From G963663315 sp963668255 (lineage in GTDB: Bacteria; Pseudomonadota; Gammaproteobacteria; Arenicellales; Poriferihabitantaceae), in NCBI GenBank assembly GCA_965116595.1, contig OZ220708.1, positions 2,108,001 to 2,172,000 on the forward strand: a stretch of DNA of 64,000 nt, read 5' to 3'. Below, piece after piece: positions 34,864 through 43,293 of the stretch (the first letter of the stretch is position 1; each line of letters begins with the position of its first letter). The notes under the pieces are model-generated. The model searched no databases, was not told the DNA's origin, and saw nothing but the letters and a program-made list of their open reading frames with translations. Position numbers and translations under genes: made by a program.

Positions 34864-35730
34864 ATGAATTTCAATCGCATTCAATCGGGTTTTCGTCGAG
34901 TTGTTGCTAGCACAAGCCTCGCCTTATTTCTCGGCACTACTGTCGGTACTGTGTCGGCGGATGCCCTGACCGACAAAATCGCTGCCGGTGAGCCGATTCG
35001 GATCGGCTTTTCCAATGAAGTGCCCTGGGCTTATCCCGGTGAGGATAATGAACCATTGGGCTTTGCCAACGTGACAGCGGTCGAGACGCTAAAGCGCATG
35101 GGTGTCAAAAATATCGAAGCAGTGGTGACCGACTGGGGCGGTCTAATTCCCGGTTTGCAGGCCAATCGTTTTGATGTGATCACAGGCGGTATGTACATCC
35201 TCAAATCCCGCTGTGAAAACGTCAACTTCGCAGAACCGATGGGCGTATTTGGCGATGCCTTTATTGTTGCTCCTGGCAATCCGAAGAAACTCACCAATTA
35301 CCAAGAGATCAAAAATGCTGGCGCAACGATCGTCACCGGCGCCGGGTACAACATTGTTGAAGCAGCGAAAAAAGAGGGTATCGCCGAAGACAATATTATG
35401 ACTGTTCCAGGGCCTACTGAGATACTTGCCGCTGTTCGCGCGGGTCGAGCGGATGCAGGCGGAGTCACCTTTTTCACCGCCCAAAATCTTGCCAAGCAAA
35501 GCGATGGTGCCGTTGACGTCACTGATCCCGCTGCACTGCCGATTTGGACAAAAAATTGGGTGGGGATCGCATTCAGAAAATCGGATACTGATTTCTTGAA
35601 AGCCTTCAACAAAGCACAAGCGGAATACATCGGTACTGCCGAAATGTTGGCCGCGGTAGCACCGTATGAATACACCGAAGCGCAACTGCCTGGCGATGCG
35701 ACCACTGATTACGCCTGTGCAAATCGATAA
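34864..35730 (+). CDS. ehuB: Ectoine-type ABC substrate-binding protein EhuB
   Basis: A periplasmic binding protein of 288 residues with a signal peptide ending near TVSADA. The sequence PIRIGFSNEVPWAYPGEDNE, then GGLIPGLQANRFDVITGGMYI and SRCENVNFAEPMGVFGDAF matches the EhuB family, which binds ectoine and hydroxyectoine. Two C-terminal Cys are not conserved. An AGGAGA site precedes the ATG. It heads a seven-gene plus-strand operon, and a terminator-like hairpin directly after it should raise its level above the permeases. The ligand is inferred from the family. Confidence 0.85.
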   Translation: MNFNRIQSGFRRVVASTSLALFLGTTVGTVSADALTDKIAAGEPIRIGFSNEVPWAYPGEDNEPLGFANVTAVETLKRMGVKNIEAVVTDWGGLIPGLQANRFDVITGGMYILKSRCENVNFAEPMGVFGDAFIVAPGNPKKLTNYQEIKNAGATIVTGAGYNIVEAAKKEGIAEDNIMTVPGPTEILAAVRAGRADAGGVTFFTAQNLAKQSDGAVDVTDPAALPIWTKNWVGIAFRKSDTDFLKAFNKAQAEYIGTAEMLAAVAPYEYTEAQLPGDATTDYACANR

Positions 35731-35753
35731 AACAAGTTCCTCCTCCAAGGCTT

Positions 35754-35781
35754 GGGGCGGAGTTTCATCCGCCCCCTCTTT
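35754..35781 (+). terminator. Attenuating hairpin after ehuB
   Basis: GGGGCGGA (35754-35761) pairs perfectly with TCCGCCCC (35768-35775) around GTTTCA, and CTCTTT follows. An outer pair, CTCCTCC and GGAGGAG, extends the structure. The short T-rich tail suggests partial termination inside the importer operon. Confidence 0.65.
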
Positions 35782-35854
35782 CTGGGAGGAGTACCATATA
35801 ACTAATCCCTGAAGGACATAGAAAGGGACAGAAACTGAAGGAAGGTTGTTTGAT

Positions 35855-36523
35855 TTGAAGGATTATTTGCAATTCTTGACTGAGTACGCGCCACGTCTTA
35901 TCGATGGTACGATCGTCACCGCGCAACAAACACTGTCCGCAGCGATTCTTGCCATCGTTATCGCGCTGATTATGGCGCTTATGAAGATGTCGCCGGTACG
36001 TGCTTTGCGTTGGTTTGCAATCGGGTATATCGAGCTATTCCGTGGCACATCTCTGCTGGTTCAGTTGTTCTGGATTTTCTTCGTACTGCCATTGTTTGGG
36101 GTGACATTGGAGCCATTTACCGCGGGTTTTATCGCGGTCGGTATGAATCTTGGAGCCTACGGCGCAGAGCTGGTGCGGGGTGGCATTCAGTCGGTACCGC
36201 GCGGCCAGTACGAAGCGTGCATTGCCCTTAATTTGCCTCCGGCATCGCGATTCCGGCGAGTGATCTTTCCGCAGGCACTTTTAAAGATGTTGCCCCCGTG
36301 GGGCAATTTGCTGATCGAACTGCTTAAAGCCACGGCGTTGGTTTCAATGATATCGGTCACCGATCTGATGTTTGAATCCAAGCAAATCAATGGCATCACG
36401 TTTCTCTCGGCGCAAGCATTTGGTACCGCGCTGGTGGTTTATTATCTGATGGCACGACTGCTGATTACTCCGTCAATGCGGTATCTCGAGCACCGCATGT
36501 CGCGCAAGTTGAGCCGAGGGTAG
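35855..36523 (+). CDS. ehuC: Ectoine-type ABC permease EhuC
   Basis: An inner-membrane permease of the His/Glu/Gln amino-acid type with about five helices. The start region KDYLQFLTEYAPRLIDGTIVT fits EhuC. The ATPase-contact EAA motif is QYEACIALNLPPASRFRRVI near residues 120-139. A TTG at 35855 is chosen because GGAAGG lies 9 bp upstream; a TTG at 35846 would be too close to that site. It follows the ehuB hairpin and is followed by ehuD with a 4-bp gap. Confidence 0.85.
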   Translation: MKDYLQFLTEYAPRLIDGTIVTAQQTLSAAILAIVIALIMALMKMSPVRALRWFAIGYIELFRGTSLLVQLFWIFFVLPLFGVTLEPFTAGFIAVGMNLGAYGAELVRGGIQSVPRGQYEACIALNLPPASRFRRVIFPQALLKMLPPWGNLLIELLKATALVSMISVTDLMFESKQINGITFLSAQAFGTALVVYYLMARLLITPSMRYLEHRMSRKLSRG

Positions 36524-36527
36524 CAGT

Positions 36528-37196
36528 ATGTTTGAGTGGAACTGGGAATTTACTTTCGAAATCTTACCGCGCATGCTGCTGGCGGCGGTAAACACGCTGT
36601 TGGCCGCGGGATTCGGTTACGCCATTGCGCTGGTCCTCGGCCTGGCGTTCGCGCTGCTACAACGAACACGTTACCCCATTGTTACCTTTATCGTGCGTGA
36701 GTGCGTAGAATTTGTACGTTCGACTCCACTGCTTCTGCAGATTTTCTTTGTCTTTTATGTCGGGCCACAGTTTGGCGTGAGCCTCTCCCCGTGGGTATCG
36801 GGCATGCTCGCGATTGGCTTACACTATGCAGCGTATCTCTCCGAGGTCTATCGTGCAGGACTGGACAGTGTGCCCAAGGGGCAGTGGGAAGCCTGTACTG
36901 CGCTCAATCTGAGTCCGCAACGTACCTATTTTAAAATCATTATTCCTCAAGCGATACCGCTGACCATTCCCGGATTCGGCAACTACCTCGTGGGTATCTT
37001 TAAAGATACCCCCATGCTGTCTGTGATCGGTGTGGCTGAATTGATGCACGCGGCTACTGCGGTTGGGTCGGAAACATATCGCTATCTCGAACCGTACACA
37101 CTAGTCGGAATCATCTTCCTGGTCATCTCACTACCTGCCGCCTGGTTTATTCATCGGTTTGAATTGTGGGTTCGTAAATCCCTGGGCATGTTGTAG
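36528..37196 (+). CDS. ehuD: Ectoine-type ABC permease EhuD
   Basis: The partner permease of EhuC, of 222 residues. Family features are LPRMLLAAVNTLLAAGFGYAIALVLGLAF, given here in part as LLAAVNTLLAAGFG, and the EAA loop QWEACTALNLSPQRTYFKII. The ATG at 36528 has GAGGG 8 bp upstream. EhuC and EhuD are paralogs and form the transmembrane heterodimer. Confidence 0.86.
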   Translation: MFEWNWEFTFEILPRMLLAAVNTLLAAGFGYAIALVLGLAFALLQRTRYPIVTFIVRECVEFVRSTPLLLQIFFVFYVGPQFGVSLSPWVSGMLAIGLHYAAYLSEVYRAGLDSVPKGQWEACTALNLSPQRTYFKIIIPQAIPLTIPGFGNYLVGIFKDTPMLSVIGVAELMHAATAVGSETYRYLEPYTLVGIIFLVISLPAAWFIHRFELWVRKSLGML

Positions 37197-37216
37197 CCCG
37201 ACCAACGAGTAAAAAA

Positions 37217-38026
37217 ATGACCGAAAAAAACTACCCGCTGGCACTCGATAAAGATGCACCAATGGTGCGATTTTCCAATGTGTCCAAACGCTATGGCAAT
37301 CTGACAGTACTCGACTCACTTGATCTCGATGTGCAGCGCAACGAGGTGGTATCGATCATTGGGCCGTCCGGCTCGGGAAAAACCACGGTGCTTCGTATGT
37401 TGATGACATTGGAACAGATCAATGAGGGCGTGATTTATGTTGAGGGAAAACCGCTCACGCATATGCCGCACAATGGCGAACTGATTCGCGCCAATGATAA
37501 ATACGTACGGTCTGTGCGAAAGGACATCGGTATGGTGTTTCAGCACTTCAACCTGTTCCCGCATATGACAGCACTGGAAAACTGCATGGAAGCGCCGGTG
37601 CAATCGCTGGGGTTGAGTAAGCAGGAGGCGCAGTCACGCTCCGAGGAGTTACTGGAAATGGTCGGCCTGGCAGACAAGATGCATCAACATCCGGTGAAAT
37701 TATCCGGCGGCCAGCAACAGCGTGTCGCGATTGCCCGTGCATTGGCGATGCGACCGAAAGTCATGCTATTTGACGAGGTCACGTCAGCGCTCGACCCGGA
37801 GGTAATCGGCGAGGTCCTGAATGTTATCCGTAAACTAAATACCGAACATGATCTAACGATGCTGATGGTGACTCACCAGATGGGTTTTGCCAAAGAGATT
37901 TCTGATCGCGTGTGTTTTTTCTACGCCGGGAAAATTGCCGAACAGGGCCCGCCGGACCAGCTGTTTGGCAATCCGCAAAACTCGCGCACTCAGCAATTTC
38001 TCAGCGCGGTATTGGACGCTGACTAA
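37217..38026 (+). CDS. ehuA: Ectoine-type ABC ATPase EhuA
   Basis: The 269-residue ATPase of the importer. Walker A is GPSGSGKTT near residues 50-58, the Q-loop is VFQHFNLFPHMTALEN, the signature is LSGGQQQRVAIARAL and Walker B is VMLFDEVTSALDPE. The D-loop has Glu-Val rather than the more common Glu-Pro, as in EhuA proteins. It is contiguous with both permeases. Confidence 0.92.
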   Translation: MTEKNYPLALDKDAPMVRFSNVSKRYGNLTVLDSLDLDVQRNEVVSIIGPSGSGKTTVLRMLMTLEQINEGVIYVEGKPLTHMPHNGELIRANDKYVRSVRKDIGMVFQHFNLFPHMTALENCMEAPVQSLGLSKQEAQSRSEELLEMVGLADKMHQHPVKLSGGQQQRVAIARALAMRPKVMLFDEVTSALDPEVIGEVLNVIRKLNTEHDLTMLMVTHQMGFAKEISDRVCFFYAGKIAEQGPPDQLFGNPQNSRTQQFLSAVLDAD

Positions 38027-38052
38027 TCGTTATATCGTCGATCAACGATTAA

Positions 38053-38886
38053 GTGAAAATAAGTATGCAACTCTCCGATGGAACAATTCGACAGTACAAA
38101 GAAAACGGCGTGGTTTGCCTGCGTGGTGCGTTCGATCCGAAGTGGTTACACACGGTAGGAGAATCAATTACGCGTGGCCGCGCAAATCCCAGCGAAATGT
38201 ACCTCGACTATTCCGCTGACACAACACCCGATACTTACTGTACCGACATGTGGATCTGGCGCGAAAACCCAGAGATGAAGCAATTCATTTTTGAGTCGCC
38301 GGCGGCGTCACTCGCAGGTCAGTTGATGGAGGCCGAGTCCGTCATGCTCGTTACGGACAACTGGCTTGTGCGTCAGGCAGGGGCGGTGAACCGGGCGCCC
38401 TGGCATCACGACAATCCCTATTTTGACGTCAGTGGCCAGTGGTGCGTATTGTGGATGGGGCTGGAACCGGTCGGCCCAGGTGAGGGTGTTGTCTTTTTAA
38501 AGGGGTCGCACCGCTGGGGACGAAATTTTATGCCTCTGAACTTTGCGGGCACCGGTCCTAAAGCGCCATTACAGCCACCCTATGAACCTACCCCTGACTT
38601 CAGCACGGAGCTGGAGAACTACGAGGTGTTGGAGTACGCGCTCGAGCCCGGCGACTGTTGTGTATTTGATTCGATGACTATACACGGAGCCCCCAATCCT
38701 GTGCCGCCCAAAACCAGTATACGGCGTTTGACGATGCGTTTCGCCGGCGGAGATGCACAGTTTGAAAAACGGGGGCCGTGGACAGACGAACAGTGTATTT
38801 ATTTGCAAAAACACGGTCATCGCATTGGAGCGCCGCTGGCCGGTGAATTGCTACCGATTCTATGGCGTAAAGAGGGGTCGCAATAG
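38053..38886 (+). CDS. Phytanoyl-CoA-dioxygenase (PhyH) family oxygenase
   Basis: A 277-residue Fe(II)/2-oxoglutarate oxygenase. The metal triad is likely the His and Asp in PWHHDNPYFDV near residue 117 and the distal His in DSMTIHGAPNP near 215, with Arg in TSIRRLTMRF binding 2-oxoglutarate. EctD, the ectoine hydroxylase, is in the same superfamily, but the characteristic EctD sequence is not present. Its place after ehuA suggests hydroxylation of the imported compound or an intermediate. The start is GTG at 38053, or ATG at 38065. Confidence 0.82.
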   Translation: MKISMQLSDGTIRQYKENGVVCLRGAFDPKWLHTVGESITRGRANPSEMYLDYSADTTPDTYCTDMWIWRENPEMKQFIFESPAASLAGQLMEAESVMLVTDNWLVRQAGAVNRAPWHHDNPYFDVSGQWCVLWMGLEPVGPGEGVVFLKGSHRWGRNFMPLNFAGTGPKAPLQPPYEPTPDFSTELENYEVLEYALEPGDCCVFDSMTIHGAPNPVPPKTSIRRLTMRFAGGDAQFEKRGPWTDEQCIYLQKHGHRIGAPLAGELLPILWRKEGSQ

Positions 38887-38888
38887 TG

Positions 38889-39356
38889 ATGTCCCGCAAC
38901 AGAAAAGAGATGCGTACATACTCAATAGGTATTGCGGGGCTTGGGGCGATAGGCGGTCGACTCGCGAAGGAGTTACTTGGCGATAACATGCCGGGTTACA
39001 AGCTTACTACAGTAGCGGCACGCAACACAGATAATGTATCGAACCTCGACGCGCCGTTGCGCATTTTTTCGGGGTCGGTGCGCGAGGCCGCAAAACACTT
39101 TCCCGCCAACGTCAATGTTGCTGCTGCATTAAGTCTCGCGGGTATTGGTCCTGATCGAACTACATTAGAGGTGTGGGCCGATCCAGCGCTGACGAGGAAC
39201 ACGCACTGTGTGGCTGTGGAATCAGACAGTTCCAACTTTAGTATACAGATTCAAAATACGCCGTCGGACGAGAACCCGGCTACCGGCCGCATAACGCCGC
39301 AGAGTGTTATTGCGTTGTTGCGCGGATTGAACAGAACACTGAAGGTTGGAAACTGA
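38889..39356 (+). CDS. Aspartate dehydrogenase with a large internal deletion
   Basis: The N-terminal NAD-binding segment (YSIGIAGLGAIGGRLAKELL) and the C-terminal segment (RIFSGSVREAAKHFPANVNV, then ALSLAGIGPDRT and DPALTRNTHCV) both match L-aspartate dehydrogenase. The family is about 265 residues long. Here the two parts are joined near residues 47-52 and roughly 110 residues of the middle domain, including the rest of the Rossmann fold, are missing. The frame stays open, so this is an in-frame deletion, and activity is doubtful. ATG 38889 has AGAGGGG upstream; ATG 38910 is an alternative. Confidence 0.75.
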   Translation: MSRNRKEMRTYSIGIAGLGAIGGRLAKELLGDNMPGYKLTTVAARNTDNVSNLDAPLRIFSGSVREAAKHFPANVNVAAALSLAGIGPDRTTLEVWADPALTRNTHCVAVESDSSNFSIQIQNTPSDENPATGRITPQSVIALLRGLNRTLKVGN

Positions 39357-39375
39357 ACTCCCATAGCAGGGTTGT

Positions 39376-40356
39376 ATGATCGTGAATTCACCAGTTTCTT
39401 TCAAAGACATAGACCAGGCAGCCTCGCGCCTCAATGGCAGGATTATACGAACCCCACTAATTGAGTCGCCACTACTCAACAAACGACTTGGCTCGCGAGT
39501 ACTGTTTAAAGCTGAGTGCTTACAAAAAACCGGGTCATTTAAAATACGTGGTGCGCTGAATAAACTTTTCACATTGACCGAGCGCGAGCGTGCTGCCGGA
39601 GTGGTTGCCTATTCATCCGGCAATCATGCACAAGGTGTTGCTGCGGCAACCAATGCACTAGGGATTCACGCGAAAATCGTTATTCCAGAAGATGCACCTC
39701 AACTCAAGATCGACAACAATCGCGCCTGGGGGGCGGAAGTTATTCTGTATGATCGGTACACAAAAGATCGCGCACAGATCGCCAACGATATTTCTGACCG
39801 AGAAGGGCGTGTTCTGATACCACCTTACGACGATCCACACATTATTGCAGGTCAGGGTAGTGTGGGACTTGAAATTTCACAGGCGTTGACTCAAGTTGAA
39901 CTCAAACCCGATGTCGTCTTGTGCCCATGTGGGGGCGGAGGACTTATCGCAGGTACAGCCATTGCGATAAAAGAACGGTTTCCAGAGTGTCAGATCTATT
40001 CGGTTGAGCCTCAGTATTTTGAGGATACGCAACGCTCTCTCAAAGAGGGTGTTCGTGTGTCCAATGCACCTGGAAACACATCGATATGTGACGCAATCGT
40101 CACCGAAAGACCGGGTGAACTGACTTTTCCGATTAACCAAACGGTGCTGACCGCCGGTATTGCGGTGACCGAGCAAATGATCGTTGAAGCCATGAGAACT
40201 GCTTTTCAGGATCTAAAGTTGGTGCTCGAACCTGGGGGAGCAGCTGGATTGGCGGCTCTATTAGCCGATACTGAAAACCTGACCAACCGTACTGTGATAG
40301 TGGTACTATCCGGCGCCAACATTGATTTATCATCGTTTATAAATCTACTTAGTTAG
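39376..40356 (+). CDS. eutB: PLP-dependent threonine-dehydratase-like lyase (EutB type)
   Basis: A 326-residue fold-type II PLP enzyme. The cofactor Lys lies in KTGSFKIRGALNK near residue 57, the substrate loop is YSSGNHAQGVA and the phosphate loop is PCGGGGLIAG near 180. Relatives include threonine dehydratase, hydroxyaspartate ammonia-lyase and EutB of hydroxyectoine use. The context with an ectoine-type importer favours EutB or a beta-hydroxyaspartate-type lyase. It fits with the neighbouring PhyH oxygenase, which could create the hydroxyl group it removes. Confidence 0.82.
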   Translation: MIVNSPVSFKDIDQAASRLNGRIIRTPLIESPLLNKRLGSRVLFKAECLQKTGSFKIRGALNKLFTLTERERAAGVVAYSSGNHAQGVAAATNALGIHAKIVIPEDAPQLKIDNNRAWGAEVILYDRYTKDRAQIANDISDREGRVLIPPYDDPHIIAGQGSVGLEISQALTQVELKPDVVLCPCGGGGLIAGTAIAIKERFPECQIYSVEPQYFEDTQRSLKEGVRVSNAPGNTSICDAIVTERPGELTFPINQTVLTAGIAVTEQMIVEAMRTAFQDLKLVLEPGGAAGLAALLADTENLTNRTVIVVLSGANIDLSSFINLLS

Positions 40357-40390
40357 AGTGATTGCTGAGGTAAATACGGTGGAAGAACCA

Positions 40391-41074
40391 ATGGTTGCAT
40401 TAGAACAAAACACCGAGACACGGACACGTGCTCAGCACATTTTCGAGGTACTGCGCAAGCGCATCTGCCTACTACAATACCCGCCTGGGGACAGACTTCG
40501 GGAACGTGAATTAGCAGAAGAATTTGGTATCAGTCGTACCCCTATCCGCACGGTATTGCAGCGACTTGAGTTTGAAGGGTTAACGTATAGCCGGCAGGGA
40601 CATGGCACCATTGTGACGGGACTCGATTTGCAGGGTCTGAAGGAAATCTACTTTCTCCGCATTAAGTTGGCCGAAATCATCGGCGCATCTTCAACTACCG
40701 AGAACATCGAAGAAGTTAAACAGAAAATAGATGTGTTGCTGGAGCGTTGTTACGAACACCATGATCACCTTAACCTTGAAAGCCATGGACGAATAAACAT
40801 TGGATTGCATATCGCTATTCAGCGTCTGATTTCAAATCAGGCACTGATTGCAATGTCAGACACACTTTTTTATCAAACCGCGCGAATGTGGTTCAAAATT
40901 CTTACCGATAACGAATGGGGCTACGAGATCGACAGTCTTATTGAAGAGATGCGGGCAATTCGTCGTTATCTTGATGCCGAAGACCTGGAGTCGGTCGGGT
41001 ATGTACGGCGCAACCATTTATCAATTGTGGCCAAAAGACTCGACTCTGTCCCTAAAAGTACATCACTCAGCTAA
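40391..41074 (+). CDS. GntR-family regulator with FCD-like ligand domain
   Basis: The N-terminal winged helix is clear (RTRAQHIFEVLRKRICLLQY, then GDRLRERELAEEFGISRTPIRTVLQRLEFEGL). The all-helical C-terminal half resembles the FadR/FCD class, with His residues in NIGLHIAIQRL and RRNHLSIVAKR that could bind metal. The ATG at 40391 has GGAAGA upstream; a GTG at 40358 has no ribosome-binding site. It is the penultimate gene of the ehu operon and probably binds the GTATAC operators before ehuB. Confidence 0.85.
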   Translation: MVALEQNTETRTRAQHIFEVLRKRICLLQYPPGDRLRERELAEEFGISRTPIRTVLQRLEFEGLTYSRQGHGTIVTGLDLQGLKEIYFLRIKLAEIIGASSTTENIEEVKQKIDVLLERCYEHHDHLNLESHGRINIGLHIAIQRLISNQALIAMSDTLFYQTARMWFKILTDNEWGYEIDSLIEEMRAIRRYLDAEDLESVGYVRRNHLSIVAKRLDSVPKSTSLS

Positions 41075-41099
41075 CACTAACTAATATCAACTAACGTAA

Positions 41100-41855
41100 A
41101 TGGATCGGGTCAACCCACAAGATTGGTACCAGGTTAACAGAGTTGGAGATGACGTCACTTATATCTGTGAGCCATTCATCAAGGAATTCTTCCGCTGCAA
41201 TATATGGCACGTAAGGGGTCGGAATCGCGACCTGCTCGTCGACAGCGGCATGGGTGTCGTCAGCCTTCGAGCTCATGTTCCATTAGTCACTGAAAGGCCC
41301 TGCCTGGCGGTTGCCAGTCATACGCATTTCGACCATGTCGGCTGTCACCATGAATTCACCGAGCGCCTGGTGCATCCTGCCGAGGCAGATATCCTGGCAC
41401 ACCCCACGGCTGCTGCGAATCTCGCTGATCGATTTGTGAGTGATGATATTTTCACCCGGCTGCCTCCCGATCCTTACCAGTCAACGGAATACTCGGTCCA
41501 AAAAGCGCCGGCGACGCGATTGATCGAAGATGGAGATGTGATTGATCTCGGTAATCGCCACTTCGAAGTAATACACACTCCAGGGCACTCCCCCGGTGGA
41601 ATAGCCATTTGGGAGGCGGCCACGCAGATCCTGTTTTCCGGTGACCTGGTATATGATGGCCCGCTAATCGAGGACTCCTACCATGCCGACGCTGTTGATT
41701 ACCTCGATAGCATGAAACGCCTGCTGAAACTGCCGGTCCGGGTCGTGCACGGCGGCCATTTTCCCAGCTACGACGGTACCCGACATCGTGAAATTATCCG
41801 TTCGTGGTTAGATGAAAAAGAAGAAATTCAGAAACCCGGGAGATCGCATGGCTGA
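41100..41855 (+). CDS. MBL-fold metallohydrolase, paralog 2
   Basis: A 251-residue metallo-beta-lactamase-fold hydrolase. The metal motif is SHTHFDHVGCHHE near residue 78; further ligands are in TPGHSPGGIAIWE and SGDLVYDGPLIE, and the last in VVHGGHFPSYDG. It aligns along its whole length with the protein at 31113-31895. It closes the ehu operon 25 bp after the GntR gene and lacks an obvious ribosome-binding site. The chemistry is probably hydrolysis of a lactone, thioester or similar intermediate. Confidence 0.85.
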   Translation: MDRVNPQDWYQVNRVGDDVTYICEPFIKEFFRCNIWHVRGRNRDLLVDSGMGVVSLRAHVPLVTERPCLAVASHTHFDHVGCHHEFTERLVHPAEADILAHPTAAANLADRFVSDDIFTRLPPDPYQSTEYSVQKAPATRLIEDGDVIDLGNRHFEVIHTPGHSPGGIAIWEAATQILFSGDLVYDGPLIEDSYHADAVDYLDSMKRLLKLPVRVVHGGHFPSYDGTRHREIIRSWLDEKEEIQKPGRSHG

Positions 41856-41979
41856 GAGCGATACAGCGAAAGTCCTATGGACCACTACTCGATAATAAGA
41901 CATCAGGACGAGGTTGCGAAGACAGGCAAAACCTGCTGAGCCCACGACTTCCTGATAGTTCGAGCCAATTTGACTATGT

Positions 41980-43293
41980 TCAGGTTTTCTTCCGGTCTTG
42001 ATTCTCTTGCCACCAGGTTCCATCCAGGGCGGAGCCTCCGGCAAAAGCGTTAACGCCCAGCGTTTCCTGTATGCGCAGGCATTCATTCCACTTGGCCATG
42101 CGCTCTGACCGGGCAAAAGAACCCACCTTGAGTTGACCGTTTCCCAACCCCGTTGCCAAGTGGCTTATAGTGACATCTTCCGTTTCTCCTGATCTGGCGG
42201 AAACGACAGATTTCCAGCCTGCCGAATTGGCAGCCTCATAAGCAGCTATTGTCTCCGTCAACGTTCCCGCCTGATTGACTTTGAGTAATGCCGTGTTGCA
42301 GGCGCCGTCCCAAAATGCCTGTTCAATCAAACCTGCGTTGGTGACCACATAATCATCGCCCGTGATTAGAACACGGTGTCCAAAACGTTGAGTAAATTCA
42401 ACCATACCCTCAACATCATCTTCTGCGAGCGGGTCTTCAATTGAAGCTATCGGATAATCATCCAGCCACTTCCCAAGAACTTCGATCAGCGCCGGGCTAT
42501 CCAGTTCCCGACCATCTAACGCCAGTCGATACATGTCCCCATCTTTAAACTCAGAGGCAGCAACGTCCAGCGAAATAACGACGCGGTCTCCCGGTTTCTC
42601 TCCCGCAATTTCGATAGCCTTAACCAGCGTCTCCAGCGCCTCTTCGTTTCCTCGAAATTCCGGCCACCATCCTCCTTCATCAGCAACACCTGCTAAAAGA
42701 CCGCGCCTTTTCATAATATCGCCTGCAGCAAAATAGATTTCGCTGGTGATTTCCATGACCTCTTCGAAATTGGATGCGCCGGGAACCATAACCATAAAGT
42801 CCTGGATATCGACCCGTTGGGCAGCATGCGCTCCACCCCCGAAAATCTGAATTTCCGGCAGGGGTATCAGGGGCTTATATCCGAATACATCGGCTATGTG
42901 CCGCCAAAGGGGAGTGTTTGCGGATTTCGCCGCGGCGTGAACGGCAGCAAGAGATACGGCTGCTGTAGCGTTACCACCCAATACAGATTTCATCGGCGTC
43001 AGGTCCAGGTCCAACATGGCTTTGTCAATGCCAGCCTGATCTTCGACGTCCAGACCGATCAGCGCAGGGGCGATGCGCTCATTTACGGACTTCAAGGCCC
43101 TTTGCACATCCATCCCCCGCAGTGATTGACCGCCATCTCTCAGATCAATCGCTTCCCGAGCGCCCCTCGATGCTCCTGCCGGCGCAATTGCGCGGCCTGC
43201 AGTTCCGTCTTCCAGTATGACATCCACTTCGACTGTTGGATTTCCCCTCGAGTCCCAAACTCTCCTGCCGACAATGTTCGTAATTGCGGTCAT
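41980..43293 (-). CDS. Divergent enolase-like enzyme
   Basis: The 437-residue protein aligns with enolase throughout: VWDSRGNPTVEVDV, VADEGGWWPEF, SLDVAASEF, SIEDPLAEDD, TGDDYVVTN, LKVNQAGTLTET and GQLKVGSFARSER. The magnesium ligands (Asp in SLDV, Glu in SIED, Asp in GDDY) and the base Lys in LLKVNQ are kept. In the enolase loop SHRSGETED the His (E. coli His369) is Ala here (VSARSGETED), and VDIQEF is VDIQDF. An altered substrate is likely. ATG 43293 overlaps the kinase stop (TGATG), so the pair is translationally coupled. Its neighbours are catabolic, not glycolytic. Confidence 0.88.
   Translation of the reverse strand: MTAITNIVGRRVWDSRGNPTVEVDVILEDGTAGRAIAPAGASRGAREAIDLRDGGQSLRGMDVQRALKSVNERIAPALIGLDVEDQAGIDKAMLDLDLTPMKSVLGGNATAAVSLAAVHAAAKSANTPLWRHIADVFGYKPLIPLPEIQIFGGGAHAAQRVDIQDFMVMVPGASNFEEVMEITSEIYFAAGDIMKRRGLLAGVADEGGWWPEFRGNEEALETLVKAIEIAGEKPGDRVVISLDVAASEFKDGDMYRLALDGRELDSPALIEVLGKWLDDYPIASIEDPLAEDDVEGMVEFTQRFGHRVLITGDDYVVTNAGLIEQAFWDGACNTALLKVNQAGTLTETIAAYEAANSAGWKSVVSARSGETEDVTISHLATGLGNGQLKVGSFARSERMAKWNECLRIQETLGVNAFAGGSALDGTWWQENQDRKKT

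Noticed and set aside
38053..38886. Annotation of the PhyH-family gene as ectoine hydroxylase EctD
   Set aside because: It has the general PhyH metal site, but I do not see the EctD signature, and no ectABC genes are present. A catabolic oxygenase is the safer call.
41980..43293. Annotation as the glycolytic enolase eno
   Set aside because: The His of the substrate pocket is Ala, several loops differ, and the gene is coupled to a small-molecule kinase in an accessory region; the usual pyrG neighbour is absent.
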